Assembly (NCBI RefSeq): GCF_014654785.1
Contig: NZ_BNBD01000011.1
Coordinates: forward strand, 62,001 to 126,000
Source: Streptomyces mashuensis
GTDB taxonomy: Bacteria; Actinomycetota; Actinomycetes; Streptomycetales; Streptomycetaceae
DNA: 64,000 bases
Direction of reading: 5' to 3'
A program made the translations under genes and the position numbers. Shown in pieces: positions 33,289-41,217 of the stretch. Under the pieces are notes generated by a model, which made no database searches, was not told where the DNA came from, and saw only the letters and a program-made list of their open reading frames with translations. Each line of letters opens with the position of its first letter. The first letter of the stretch is position 1.

Positions 33289-34614
33289 TCAAATCCGGCC
33301 GTCCTCCAGCATTTCGGTCACCAGTGCCGCAATCGGCGACCGTTCCGAACGCGTCAGCGTGACGTGCGAGAAGAGCGGATGGCCCTTGAGCTTCTCCACC
33401 ACCGCCACCACACCGTCGTACCGGCCCACGCGCAGGTTGTCGCGTTGCGCCACGTCATGCGTGAGCACCACGCGGGAGTTGGCCCCGATCCGCGACAGAA
33501 CGGTCAGCAGAACGTTTCGCTCCAGCGACTGCGCCTCGTCGACGATGACGAAGGCGTCGTGCAGCGACCGGCCCCGGATGTGGGTGAGCGGCAGGACCTC
33601 CAGCATCCCGCGCTCCACCACCTCCTCGATGACCTCGGCCGTCGTCACGGCCCCGAGGGTGTCGAAGACGGCCTGGGCCCACGGGCTCATCTTCTCGGCC
33701 TCGCTGCCCGGCAGGTAGCCCAACTCCTGGCCGCCCACCGCGTACAGCGGACGGAACACCATCACCTTGCGGTGCTGCCGTCGCTCCAGTACCGCCTCCA
33801 GGCCCGCGCACAGCGCGAGCGCCGACTTGCCCGTACCGGCCCGGCCGCCCAGCGAGACGATGCCGACCTCGGGGTCCAGCAGCAGGTCCAGCGCCACCCG
33901 CTGTTCGGCGCTGCGCCCGTGGATGCCGAACGCCTCGCGGTCGCCGCGCACCAGCCGCACCGAGCCGTCGGCCGCGACCCGGCCCAGCGCCTTGCCGCGC
34001 TCCGAGAGGAGGACGAGGCCGGTGTGCACCGGCAGTTCGGCCGCCTCCGGCACGTCGATGCGCTCGGTGGCGAAGAGTTCGTCCACCTGGCCGGCGGTGA
34101 CGGTCAGCTCCGCCATCCCGGTCCAGCCCGAGTCGGTGATGGCCAGCTCGGCGCGGTACTCCTCGGCCAGCAGCCCGACCGCGGACGCCTTGATCCGCAG
34201 CGGCAGGTCCTTGGAGACGACCGTGACGTCGTACCCCTCGGCCTGGAGGTTGCGGGCGACGGCGAGGATGCGCGAGTCGTTGTCGCCGAGGCGGAAGCCG
34301 GCGGGCAGTATGCCCGGGTCCGAGTGGTTGAGCTCGACCCGGAGGCTGCCGCCCAGCTCACCGACCGGTACCGGCGCGTCCAGCCGGCCGTGCCGCACCC
34401 GGTAGTCGTCCAGCAGGCGCAGGGCCTTGCGGGCGAAGTACCCGAGCTCGGGGTGGTGCCGCTTGGACTCCAACTCCGTGACCACGACGACGGGGAGCAC
34501 GACCTCGTGCTCCTCGAAGCGGGCCATGGAGCCGGGATCGGCCAGCAGGACGCTGGTGTCGAGGACAAACGTGCGCCGGTCGCTGTCACGGCGCTTCGTG
34601 CTGGTCACCACGGG
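33289..34614 (-). CDS. PIN-PhoH ATPase (PhoH2-type)
   Basis: The protein is 441 residues from GTG 34614. The N-terminal PIN RNase domain (about 10-145) has acidic residues in FVLDTSVLLADP, VVVTELESKRHH and RLGDNDSRIL. The C-terminal PhoH P-loop domain (about 220-440) has Walker A LGGRAGTGKSALAL and Walker B AFVIVDEAQSLER. PIN-PhoH proteins (PhoH2) are RNA helicase/RNases, sometimes toxin-antitoxin linked, but no small antitoxin gene precedes this one. The open frame extends 303 bp further upstream; I chose the double GTG because the family begins at TSTKRRDSDRR and a GAGGGGG run precedes it. Confidence 0.9.
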   Translation of the reverse strand, partial: PVVTSTKRRDSDRRTFVLDTSVLLADPGSMARFEEHEVVLPVVVVTELESKRHHPELGYFARKALRLLDDYRVRHGRLDAPVPVGELGGSLRVELNHSDPGILPAGFRLGDNDSRILAVARNLQAEGYDVTVVSKDLPLRIKASAVGLLAEEYRAELAITDSGWTGMAELTVTAGQVDELFATERIDVPEAAELPVHTGLVLLSERGKALGRVAADGSVRLVRGDREAFGIHGRSAEQRVALDLLLDPEVGIVSLGGRAGTGKSALALCAGLEAVLERRQHRKVMVFRPLYAVGGQELGYLPGSEAEKMSPWAQAVFDTLGAVTTAEVIEEVVERGMLEVLPLTHIRGRSLHDAFVIVDEAQSLERNVLLTVLSRIGANSRVVLTHDVAQRDNLRVGRYDGVVAVVEKLKGHPLFSHVTLTRSERSPIAALVTEMLEDGRI

Positions 34615-35022
34615 TGGACGAACCCCCTCGTGCAGAGGAAAGAGCGCGCCGCGGCCACCGCGGGGCGCGGTGGGGCGCCTCGTGGGGAGCGGCGTCGCGG
34701 GAACGGGCCGGGTGTGCGGGCCCTGCCAGGGCGGCCGGTCGTCCGGCTCGCCGTGCGGCTCCCGTGCGGGCGCCGGGCCCGCTCGGTCCGCACGGTCGTC
34801 GTCCTGGTGCAAGGGGCCTCCCGGGCGGGCGGCCCCATGCCGCCCGCTGGCAGAGCGACGGTCTGCCGTACCGACCGCCGGCCTGGAGGGGATATTCCCG
34901 TCCGGCCGCTTGACCATGCAACGGCATATGCGAAGCGCAGGTGAACGGCTGCGACGCCGGGGAGTTCGGCCCCGTGGCGGGGCGGTGCGCGGTGGGCGCG
35001 GTGGCGCGCGGCGTACGGGGGG
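34615..35022. other. 408-bp gap between phoH and the prenyltransferase gene
   Basis: No gene is convincing here. The minus-strand phoH frame stays open to 34917, but the extra 101 residues are Pro/Arg-rich and look non-coding. The stretch around 34905-34945 is AT-richer (GACCATGCAACGGCATATGCG) and may hold the phoH promoter. I see no clear terminator. Confidence 0.4.
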
Positions 35023-35784
35023 TCAGGTCCCGTAGCGGCGGTGGCGGGCGGCGTAGTCGCGCAGCGCCCGCAGGAAGTCGACCTTGCGGAAGGCCGGCCA
35101 GAAGACCTCGCAGAAGTAGTACTCGGAGTGCGCGCTCTGCCAGAGCATGAAACCGGAGAGGCGCTGCTCGCCGCTGGTGCGGATGATGAGGTCGGGGTCG
35201 GGCTGGCCCTTGGTGTAGAGGTGCTTGGTGATGGCGTCGATGTCGATGGTCTCGGCCAGTTCCTCGCAGGAGACGCCGTTGTCCGCGGCCTCCAGGACGA
35301 GCGAGCGGACCGCGTCGGCGATCTCCTGCCGCCCGCCGTAGCCCACGGCGACGTTGACCAGTATGCCCTTGACACCCAGGGTGTCCTGTTCGGCCTCCTT
35401 GAGCACGGTCTGGGTGTGCGCGGGCAGGAGGTCGAGGTTGCCGACGTGGTGCACGCGCCAGCGGCCGTCGGCGGCCAGGCCGCGCACCGTGTTCTCGATG
35501 ATCGCGAGGAGGGGGTCGAGCTGCTCGGCCGGGCGGTCGAGGTTGTCGGTGGAGAGCATCCAGAGGGTGACGACCTCGACGTCGGTCTCGGCGCACCACG
35601 TGAGCAGCTCGAAGATCTTGTCGGCCCCGGCCTGGTGACCCTGCTCGGTGGTGAGCCCGTCGGCCCGCGCCCAGCGGCGGTTGCCGTCGAGGATGACACC
35701 GATGTGCCCCGGCACCTGGGCGTGGTCGAGGCGGCCTTCCACCCGGCGTGCGTAGAGCCTGTACACCAGGTCGCGCAACTTCAC
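35023..35784 (-). CDS. uppS: Isoprenyl (undecaprenyl-type) diphosphate synthase
   Basis: This 253-residue cis-prenyltransferase makes the long-chain isoprenyl diphosphate carrier used for cell-wall glycan export. The catalytic Asp33 sits in the signature VILDGNRRWAR. The other conserved blocks are LWMLSTDNLDRP, NVAVGYGGRQEIADAV and IIRTSGEQRLSGFMLWQSAHSEY with the second substrate Arg and Ser. The start is GTG 35784 with GGAGGGG about 10 nt upstream. Streptomyces usually encode several such enzymes, so the chain length (C50 or C55) is uncertain. Confidence 0.93.
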   Translation of the reverse strand: MKLRDLVYRLYARRVEGRLDHAQVPGHIGVILDGNRRWARADGLTTEQGHQAGADKIFELLTWCAETDVEVVTLWMLSTDNLDRPAEQLDPLLAIIENTVRGLAADGRWRVHHVGNLDLLPAHTQTVLKEAEQDTLGVKGILVNVAVGYGGRQEIADAVRSLVLEAADNGVSCEELAETIDIDAITKHLYTKGQPDPDLIIRTSGEQRLSGFMLWQSAHSEYYFCEVFWPAFRKVDFLRALRDYAARHRRYGT

Positions 35785-35887
35785 TCTTTCTGCCCCTCCA
35801 TGCCACGGCGGTCGCCCCCGAAGGCGCCACACTACTGCCAGCCTGTCGCGAGCCCAACTCGGCCTGTCACAGGACCGTGATAGTCAG

Positions 35888-36946
35888 ATGCGCATGGCTG
35901 AACCTTCGCTTCCCTCGCTCTACCGCGCGGCCGGGACGCGGTACGACTCCATGGTGTACCGGCGCTCGGGCCGCAGCGGGCTGAAGCTGCCTGCCGTCTC
36001 CCTCGGACTGTGGCACAACTTCGGGGACGACCGCACCCTCGAGTCCCAGCGTGCCATCCTGCGGCGCGCCTTCGACCTGGGCGTCACCCATTTCGACCTG
36101 GCCAACAACTACGGGCCGCCGCCGGGCTCCGCGGAGGTGAACTTCGGCAGGCTGTTCGCCCAGGACTTCCGCCCGTACCGGGACGAGCTGGTGCTCTCCA
36201 CCAAGGCGGGCTACCTGATGCACCCGGGGCCGTACGGCGAGTGGGGCTCCCGGAAGTACCTGCTGTCGTCGCTGGACGCCTCGTTGCGCCGGATGGGTGT
36301 CGATTACGTCGACATCTTCTATTCGCACCGCTTCGACCCGCACACCCCGCTGGAGGAGACGATGGGCGCGCTGGCGTCCGCGGTCCAGCAGGGCAAGGCG
36401 CTGTACGTGGGCGTGTCGTCGTACGGCGCGGAGCAGACCCGGGAGGCGGCGCGGCTGCTGCGCGAGATGGGTGTGCGGCCGCTGATCCACCAGCCCTCGT
36501 ACTCCATGATCAACCGCTGGACGGAGGACGACGCGCTGCTGGACGCGCTGGAGGAGGAGGGCATGGGCTGCATCGCCTTCGCCCCGCTCGCCCAGGGCCT
36601 GCTCACGGACAAGTACCTGGCGGGCATCCCGGAGGGCTCACGGGCCGCGCAGGGCAAGTCGCTGGACCCGGCGCTGCTGACCGAGGACGTGGTGCGGCGG
36701 CTGCGCGGGCTGAACGCGATCGCGGAGCGCCGGGGCCAGTCGCTGGCGCAGCTGGCGCTGACGTGGGTGCTGCGGGACGAGCGGATGACGTCCGCGCTGA
36801 TCGGGGCGTCGAGCGTGGCGCAGCTGGAGGCCAATGTGGCGGCGGTGGGGGCGGCACCGCTGTCGAAGGAGGAGCTGGCCGAAATCGATGCCTTCGCGGT
36901 GAGTACCGAGGGGGTCAATATCTGGGCACGCCGGAACGATTCCTAG
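35888..36946 (+). CDS. Aldo/keto reductase (L-glyceraldehyde 3-phosphate reductase-like)
   Basis: This 352-residue NADPH-dependent oxidoreductase has a TIM-barrel fold. The family residues are Asp in GVTHFDLANNYG, catalytic Tyr in the same motif, Lys in VLSTKAGYLM, and His in YVDIFYSHRFDPHTP. The PLAQGLLTDKYL and IGASSVAQLEAN segments place it with the YghZ/GprA-type (K+ channel beta-like) AKRs. The start is ATG 35888 or 35894. The stop codon lies in the loop of a small hairpin. Confidence 0.92.
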   Translation: MRMAEPSLPSLYRAAGTRYDSMVYRRSGRSGLKLPAVSLGLWHNFGDDRTLESQRAILRRAFDLGVTHFDLANNYGPPPGSAEVNFGRLFAQDFRPYRDELVLSTKAGYLMHPGPYGEWGSRKYLLSSLDASLRRMGVDYVDIFYSHRFDPHTPLEETMGALASAVQQGKALYVGVSSYGAEQTREAARLLREMGVRPLIHQPSYSMINRWTEDDALLDALEEEGMGCIAFAPLAQGLLTDKYLAGIPEGSRAAQGKSLDPALLTEDVVRRLRGLNAIAERRGQSLAQLALTWVLRDERMTSALIGASSVAQLEANVAAVGAAPLSKEELAEIDAFAVSTEGVNIWARRNDS

Positions 36947-36953
36947 ATCGTTC
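36934..36953 (+). repeat. Inverted repeat with the reductase stop codon in its loop
   Basis: GAACGAT (36934-36940) and ATCGTTC (36947-36953) pair around TCCTAG, which contains the stop TAG (36944-36946). It is followed by AT-richer sequence with TTCGAA. It may be a weak terminator or a processing site. Confidence 0.5.
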
Positions 36954-37100
36954 GAAGAAATCTCTTGATCAATTCCGGTCGGGTTCGTCCCGGCCGGGCT
37001 CAGAACCCCGCTCAAGACCGGGCTCAAGAGAAGATCCGGTCGCCGGAAGCCACGCTTCGGCACGGACTCCGGCACACAGCGTGACGAAGGCGAAAGAAAA

Positions 37101-37135
37101 CGGGCCGGTCCGTGGGGGGGATACGGACCGGCCCG
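37101..37135. terminator. Terminator hairpin, 13-bp arms
   Basis: CGGGCCGGTCCGT (37101-37113) pairs exactly with 37123-37135 around a G-rich loop. It serves the plus-strand reductase gene and, from the other side, the minus-strand tadV/peptide transcript. Between 36954 and 37100 I see only short direct repeats of GGGCTCAAGA-like sequence and no gene. Confidence 0.75.
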
Positions 37136-37222
37136 AGGGGGGGTTTCCACCATAACCGGTCCGGGGCCGTGCTTCGTGCACCGACGGGGGTGACAATCCG
37201 TGGCGCGCTGACCCGGACCCCC

Positions 37223-37372
37223 TTAGTCGATCTTGAACGGCGAGGCCGGCACGGTGCTTTGCGACCCCCCGGAACCCGCCGGACGCTGGGCCAATGGCGG
37301 GAAACCGGCCATCCGCCACCACGCCGAATCCGGCTCGGCGCGTCTTTCGAAAAAGTCCGGCAAAGTCGTCAT
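37223..37372 (-). CDS. Candidate 49-residue peptide, function unknown
   Basis: A minus-strand frame from ATG 37372 (or ATG 37402, adding 10 residues) to TAA encodes 49 residues: MTTLPDFFERRAEPDSAWW at the start, then RMAGFPPLAQRP, and ending in SPFKID. About four fifths of codons end in G or C, lower than neighbours but above chance for a non-coding stretch. It follows tadV by 110 bp on the same strand and precedes the 37101-37135 terminator. There is no strong ribosome-binding site. The charged N-terminal half and Ser/Pro/Gly-rich tail could suit a small secreted or modified peptide, but I do not recognise a family. Confidence 0.35.
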   Translation of the reverse strand: MTTLPDFFERRAEPDSAWWRMAGFPPLAQRPAGSGGSQSTVPASPFKID

Positions 37373-37403
37373 CGGCGCGGCGTGATTCCGGGACGACGTC
37401 ATT

Positions 37404-37427
37404 GACGTCACACCGGACGTCACACGA
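37404..37427. repeat. 12-bp direct repeat GACGTCACAC upstream of the candidate peptide
   Basis: GACGTCACACCG (37404-37415) is followed directly by GACGTCACACGA (37416-37427). A further GACGTCA-like copy (GACGACGTCATT) lies just beside it. It sits between tadV and the peptide frame and could be a tandem operator. Confidence 0.5.
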
Positions 37428-37482
37428 ACGGACGCGCCGGCCTCCGCCGGACCGGCGTGGCGCGCCCGCGGCGCGTCCCCCG

Positions 37483-38220
37483 TCACGCGGTCCAGTACTC
37501 CCCTCTCCGGGCGCCCACGAGCAGACCGAGCCACGCACCGACGATCATGAACGGGCCGAGGGCCATCACCGCGCCGCGGCCCGCGCGCCGCGTCACCAGC
37601 AGCGCCACCCCGTACAGCGAGCCCAGCAGCAGCCCCGCCAGGGCGCCCAGCGCCAGCACCCCCCAGCCGTACCAGCCCAGGGCGCAGCCCAGCGCCACGG
37701 CGAGCTTCACGTCGCCCAGGCCCATCCCGGCGGGCCGCAGCAGGAACAGCAGGAAGTAGCCCCCCGCCAGCACGGCCCCGCCCAGCAGCGCCCGGGGCCA
37801 CGACCCGGCCTCGCCGGGTATGAGCGCGGCCACCCCCAGGAGGCCCGCCACCCCGGCCGCCAGCGGCAGCGTCAGCACGTCCGGAAGGCGCCGCACCGAC
37901 CAGTCGACCCCCGCCAGCACCACGCCGACGGGCGCCGCCAGCAGCCACACGCCCAGCTCCGGCCGCGCCCCGGCCGCTGCGGCCAGCGCGGCGCACGCCA
38001 GCGCCGTGACCACGGCCGGCCGCAGCGCACCCGAGCCGTACCGCCTCCCGCACGCGGCGCACCGGGCGGCCCCCACCCAGCCCTGCACCGGATGCCTGCA
38101 CGGCCCCGCGGTCCGCCACGCCTCCCCCGGCTCCACCGACAGCCGGTACCACGCCTGCGGCACCAACGCGCCCGCCAGCGCCCCGTACAGAGCGGATACG
38201 ACGATCAACAGCGAGTACAT
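37483..38220 (-). CDS. Prepilin peptidase (A24, TadV/CpaA-like)
   Basis: The 245-residue polytopic membrane protease has the two catalytic aspartates of A24 enzymes: Asp106 in GVDWSVRRLPD and Asp170 in GMGLGDVKLA. Cys41, Cys54 and Cys57 in the N-terminal loop resemble the zinc-binding tetracysteine of PilD-type peptidases but with three cysteines. About six or seven TM segments are visible. It would process the Flp, TadE and fused TadZ-TadE substrates encoded at 42-48 kb. It is separated from that operon by the plus-strand DUF192 gene. Confidence 0.9.
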   Translation of the reverse strand: MYSLLIVVSALYGALAGALVPQAWYRLSVEPGEAWRTAGPCRHPVQGWVGAARCAACGRRYGSGALRPAVVTALACAALAAAAGARPELGVWLLAAPVGVVLAGVDWSVRRLPDVLTLPLAAGVAGLLGVAALIPGEAGSWPRALLGGAVLAGGYFLLFLLRPAGMGLGDVKLAVALGCALGWYGWGVLALGALAGLLLGSLYGVALLVTRRAGRGAVMALGPFMIVGAWLGLLVGARRGEYWTA

Positions 38221-38277
38221 GATGCGAGGTTACGCACGAATACCGGCCTCCGCCCGAGCCTGTGGATAAAGTGCGGC

Positions 38278-38646
38278 ATGCACAAGTGGAAGGACTCCAC
38301 CGCCCAACTCCTCGTGCCCGGCGGCCCCGTGGTCCCCCTGGAGATCGCCGCCTCGTTCCGCGCCCGCACGCGCGGCCTGCTCGGCCGCGACGGCCTCACC
38401 GGCGCCCTCCTCCTCACCCCCGCCTCCGGCGTCCACACCTTCCGGATGCGCTTCCCCCTCGACGTCGCCCACCTGGACCGCGACCTGCACATCCTGGCCG
38501 TGCACACCATGCCCCCCGGCCGCCTGGGCCGGCCCCGCCTCCGCACCCGCCACGTCCTGGAGGCCGAAGCGGGCGCCATGACGGCGTGGGGCCTGCGCCC
38601 CGGGCTGCGGCTCGCCGTCCGCCCCTCGCCGCCGGACCCGGCGTGA
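38278..38646 (+). CDS. DUF192-domain protein
   Basis: This 122-residue small protein resembles DUF192: LEIAASFRARTRGLLGRDGL, then GVHTFRMRFPLDVAHLDRDLHIL, HVLEAEAGAMTAWGLRPG. DUF192 proteins are often exported, but this one lacks a signal peptide and may act inside. It is the only plus-strand gene inside the tad region, divergent from tadV by 57 bp. Its role in pilus biology is unknown. The stop lies in a 20-21 bp imperfect duplication. Confidence 0.8.
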   Translation: MHKWKDSTAQLLVPGGPVVPLEIAASFRARTRGLLGRDGLTGALLLTPASGVHTFRMRFPLDVAHLDRDLHILAVHTMPPGRLGRPRLRTRHVLEAEAGAMTAWGLRPGLRLAVRPSPPDPA

Positions 38647-38677
38647 GGCCGCCGCGCCCGGGGTGAGGGCCACCGCG
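38637..38677 (+). repeat. Imperfect 20/21-bp duplication spanning the DUF192 stop
   Basis: Unit 1 (38637-38656, CCCGGCGTGAGGCCGCCGCG) contains the stop TGA (38644-38646). Unit 2 (38657-38677) repeats it with a few changes (CCCGGGGTGAGGGCCACCGC plus G). Confidence 0.7.
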
Positions 38678-38684
38678 CCCGGCC

Positions 38685-39947
38685 TCACCCCGCGCGCCTC
38701 CGGCGCGCCAGCATCCACGCCCCCAGGCCCACCAGCAGCGCCGACCCCGTCCCGACGCCCGCGTAACCGATCACGAGCAGCCGCACGTCCGGCGTCCGGC
38801 CCGGCTCCGGCCGCGCCGAGCCCCCGGCCCCCGGGCCCGGCCGGCTGCCGCCCAGCGCCGGGGCCTCCGCCGGGCGGGCTTCCGCCACCGCCACCTTCAG
38901 CGTCACCGGCACACCGCCCGCGGGCCGCGCCTTCGGGCTCAGGCTGACCTGGAGGAAGTACCAGCCCGGCAGGGCCATGCCGCGGACCGCGTCGGCCGCG
39001 CCCCCGCCCGCGTACGCCGCCGGGGGCGTGGCCAGCGACACCGCCGCACGGCCACTCTGGTAGCCGGCGGTCCGGTTCATCACGAAGCCCCGCGCGGCGT
39101 TGCTCAGCCCCAGCCGCGCCCCGCCCACCACGTACGGCACCGGACCGCCCGCCCCGCCGAACTGCGCGTCCGCGAACAGCTGCCGGCCCTGCGCGACGTT
39201 CACCCGGTAGAAACGCGTCTCGCCGGGCCGGAGTTCGTCCTTCCACACCCCGTCCCGCACTTCGGGCGCGTCGTTGAAGCCCGTGCCGCCCTCGACCTCG
39301 GTGGCCTCCGCCGCCTCGCCGCCCCCCGCCGCGTCCGCCGGGGCCTGCGAGCTCCAGCCGCCCGTCACCGCGCCCCCGCCGGCCGTCACCGGGTCGCGCG
39401 GCGGCTCGGCCACGTACGCCAGCTCCACCGGCACCGGCGCCGCGTCGCCCCCGGCCGCCTCGCCGCGCTCCACCACGAAGCGGTACGTGCCCGCGCCCGC
39501 ACACGGCCCGCCCGCGCGCACGACGCGCTCCGCGTAGTCCGCCAGCGGGTACGCGCCCCCGACGGACAGGAACGTCCGGTGCCGCCCCGGGCCGCACCGC
39601 GTACCGTCCTCCGCCCGCAACGACACCTCGATGCCGTCGCGCAACCCCGGCGCACTGCCCGGCGCGGGCGCCGCCACCGCCGAGACGTACGCGCTGGACC
39701 GCCCGTCCAGCTCCACCGTGTAGAACTTCCGCTCCCCCGGCGCCAGCGTGTCGGTGTACGGGCCGCCGCCCGGTGCCAGCCGCGGGCCGTCGTCACTGCT
39801 CGCCGCACCCCGCACCGCGACCGCTCCCGGTGCCGTCCGGTACGCCGGCGGGCCCTCCGGCCGGTCCGGCCCCGCGGCCACCGCTCCCGGCGCCCCGGCC
39901 AGCATTCCCAGCGTCACGCCCGCGCCGACGAGCCGCCCGCCCCTCAT
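38685..39947 (-). CDS. Secreted, C-terminally membrane-anchored protein of the tad locus
   Basis: The product is 420 residues from ATG 39947 (GGGAGGCGGGG just upstream). It has a signal peptide (about 1-25), then two PPC-like beta domains: one with LAPGERKFYTVELDGRSSAYVS (about 70-180) and one with LRPGETRFYRVNVAQGRQLFA (about 235-345). A Pro/Gly-rich stalk, one TM (LLVIGYAGVGTGSALLVGLG) and an Arg-rich tail (ARRRRAG) follow. There is no LPxTG motif, so it is anchored by the TM. It is the last gene of the tad operon, 14 bp after the OmpA-domain gene. A pilus-tip or wall-anchoring role is only a guess. Confidence 0.72.
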   Translation of the reverse strand: MRGGRLVGAGVTLGMLAGAPGAVAAGPDRPEGPPAYRTAPGAVAVRGAASSDDGPRLAPGGGPYTDTLAPGERKFYTVELDGRSSAYVSAVAAPAPGSAPGLRDGIEVSLRAEDGTRCGPGRHRTFLSVGGAYPLADYAERVVRAGGPCAGAGTYRFVVERGEAAGGDAAPVPVELAYVAEPPRDPVTAGGGAVTGGWSSQAPADAAGGGEAAEATEVEGGTGFNDAPEVRDGVWKDELRPGETRFYRVNVAQGRQLFADAQFGGAGGPVPYVVGGARLGLSNAARGFVMNRTAGYQSGRAAVSLATPPAAYAGGGAADAVRGMALPGWYFLQVSLSPKARPAGGVPVTLKVAVAEARPAEAPALGGSRPGPGAGGSARPEPGRTPDVRLLVIGYAGVGTGSALLVGLGAWMLARRRRAG

Positions 39948-39961
39948 GCCCCGCCTCCCGC

Positions 39962-40591
39962 TCAACCGCGCCCGCCGCGCGGGAACGTGACCTCCACGCG
40001 ACGGTTCTTCCGCCGCCCGTCCTCCGTCCCGTTGTCGGCGACCGGGTACTCCTCGCCGTACCCCCGGATCTCGTACCGCACCGCCGACGAGCCCAGTTCG
40101 CCGGCCAGCGCCCGCTGCACCGCGTTCGCCCGGTCCTTCGACAACGCCAGCCCGTGGTCCTCCGACCCCAGGTCGTCGGTGAAGCCGAACACCCTGATCA
40201 CCGTCGCGTGCTGCTTCTTCGCCTCGGCGGCGATGGCCCGGATGCGGGCGGCGGCCGCACCGCCCAGCGCCGCGCTGTCCTTCTCGAACAGCACCTCGGC
40301 CTGAAGGGCGAACGTGACGTCCGTATTGGTGTCCACGCGGCGCTCCTCGCCGCCGCCCGACTCCACCACCGACTTCACGTCGAGCACCCGGCCGGGGGCG
40401 AGCCGCGCGCCCTGCCGCAGCCGCAGCCCCGGCGCCCGCGGGTCGGTCCGTACGGGCGGCGTGGTGTCGGCACGGCCACCGGGCCCGGCGTCGACGGCGT
40501 ACGCGGCGGGGGCCGGCAGCACGAGCAGCGCCAGGAGCACGGTCGTGGCCGCCGCCCCGGCCGGGCGCGGGTTCCCGTTCCTCCTGCTCAT
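39962..40591 (-). CDS. Exported OmpA-C-like peptidoglycan-binding protein
   Basis: This 209-residue protein has a signal peptide (about 1-32) and an OmpA-like domain (about 95-205) with VLFEKDSAAL, then GFTDDLGSEDHGLALSKDRA and KNRRVEVTF, the residues that bind diaminopimelate in OmpA/MotB/Pal proteins (Asp and Arg). There is no beta-barrel. In a Gram-positive organism it should tie an extracellular or membrane structure to peptidoglycan, here probably the pilus. Its ATG overlaps the lipoprotein stop (ATGA). Confidence 0.85.
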   Translation of the reverse strand: MSRRNGNPRPAGAAATTVLLALLVLPAPAAYAVDAGPGGRADTTPPVRTDPRAPGLRLRQGARLAPGRVLDVKSVVESGGGEERRVDTNTDVTFALQAEVLFEKDSAALGGAAAARIRAIAAEAKKQHATVIRVFGFTDDLGSEDHGLALSKDRANAVQRALAGELGSSAVRYEIRGYGEEYPVADNGTEDGRRKNRRVEVTFPRGGRG

Positions 40592-41160
40592 CCCGAGATC
40601 CTGATGCGCACGGACGGCATGGTGGGCAGCTGGAAGTCCACGTCCTTGACGTCGGCGGGCGGCGCCGGGAACTGTGCGAAGACCGCCCGGCTCTCCCCCG
40701 GCCGGATGCCCACGAGGCCGGTGGTGCACAGGCATTCGCCGTCCGTGTCGCGCAGCACGAGGTAGCGCTTCTTGCCGGCCGGGTCGACGAGGGAGGCCCC
40801 GGAGACGGAGGACTGCGACTTCATCTCCGTCTCCTTCGAACGCCAGGTCAGGGCGTTGTAGGGCTTGGTGCCCCGGTTGGTCACCGTGCCGTCGACGGTG
40901 ACGAAGCCGCCCTGGTCCCGTTCCGCCGAGTGGAGCGTGAGCTCGATCCCGTCGGGCCCCTTCAGCTGCCCGATGGTGGCGGTGGGCCGCGGCGCGGGCT
41001 CGCCCGTGGCGCCCGCGCCGGGTGTGCCCCGGCCCTTGGCGGCCCCCGGGCCCGGCGTACGCGCCCCGTCCTGGTCCCCGTCGCCGCCCTCGCCGCCGCA
41101 GCCGGCCAGGGCGAGGGTTATGACGGCCACGAGCGCTGCTGCGGCCGGTCCAGTTCTCAT
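40588..41160 (-). CDS. Lipoprotein of the tad operon
   Basis: This 190-residue protein has a lipobox LALAGC (Cys21) after a short basic/hydrophobic signal. A Gly/Pro/Ala-rich linker (about 22-60) leads to a beta-sandwich domain with VDGTVTNRGTKPYNALTWRS and a Cys pair in DGECLCTTG, resembling DUF4352-type folds. It is coupled to the OmpA-domain gene by a 4-nt overlap. It may be a lipid-anchored pilotin or assembly factor; this is inferred from context. Confidence 0.75.
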   Translation of the reverse strand: MRTGPAAAALVAVITLALAGCGGEGGDGDQDGARTPGPGAAKGRGTPGAGATGEPAPRPTATIGQLKGPDGIELTLHSAERDQGGFVTVDGTVTNRGTKPYNALTWRSKETEMKSQSSVSGASLVDPAGKKRYLVLRDTDGECLCTTGLVGIRPGESRAVFAQFPAPPADVKDVDFQLPTMPSVRIRISG

Positions 41161-41217
41161 GCTGCGTTCCGTTCCGTCGATCGGCAGGCGTCAATCGGTG
41201 AGCGTCGGTCGGTGGCG

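Noticed and set aside
33289..34614. A PhoAT-PhoH2 toxin-antitoxin pair
   Set aside because: No small antitoxin-like frame with a ribosome-binding site lies directly upstream of the PIN-PhoH gene.
34615..34917. A 101-residue N-terminal extension of the PhoH protein
   Set aside because: The extension is Pro/Arg-rich and unlike PIN-PhoH proteins; the double GTG at 34614/34611 fits the family start.
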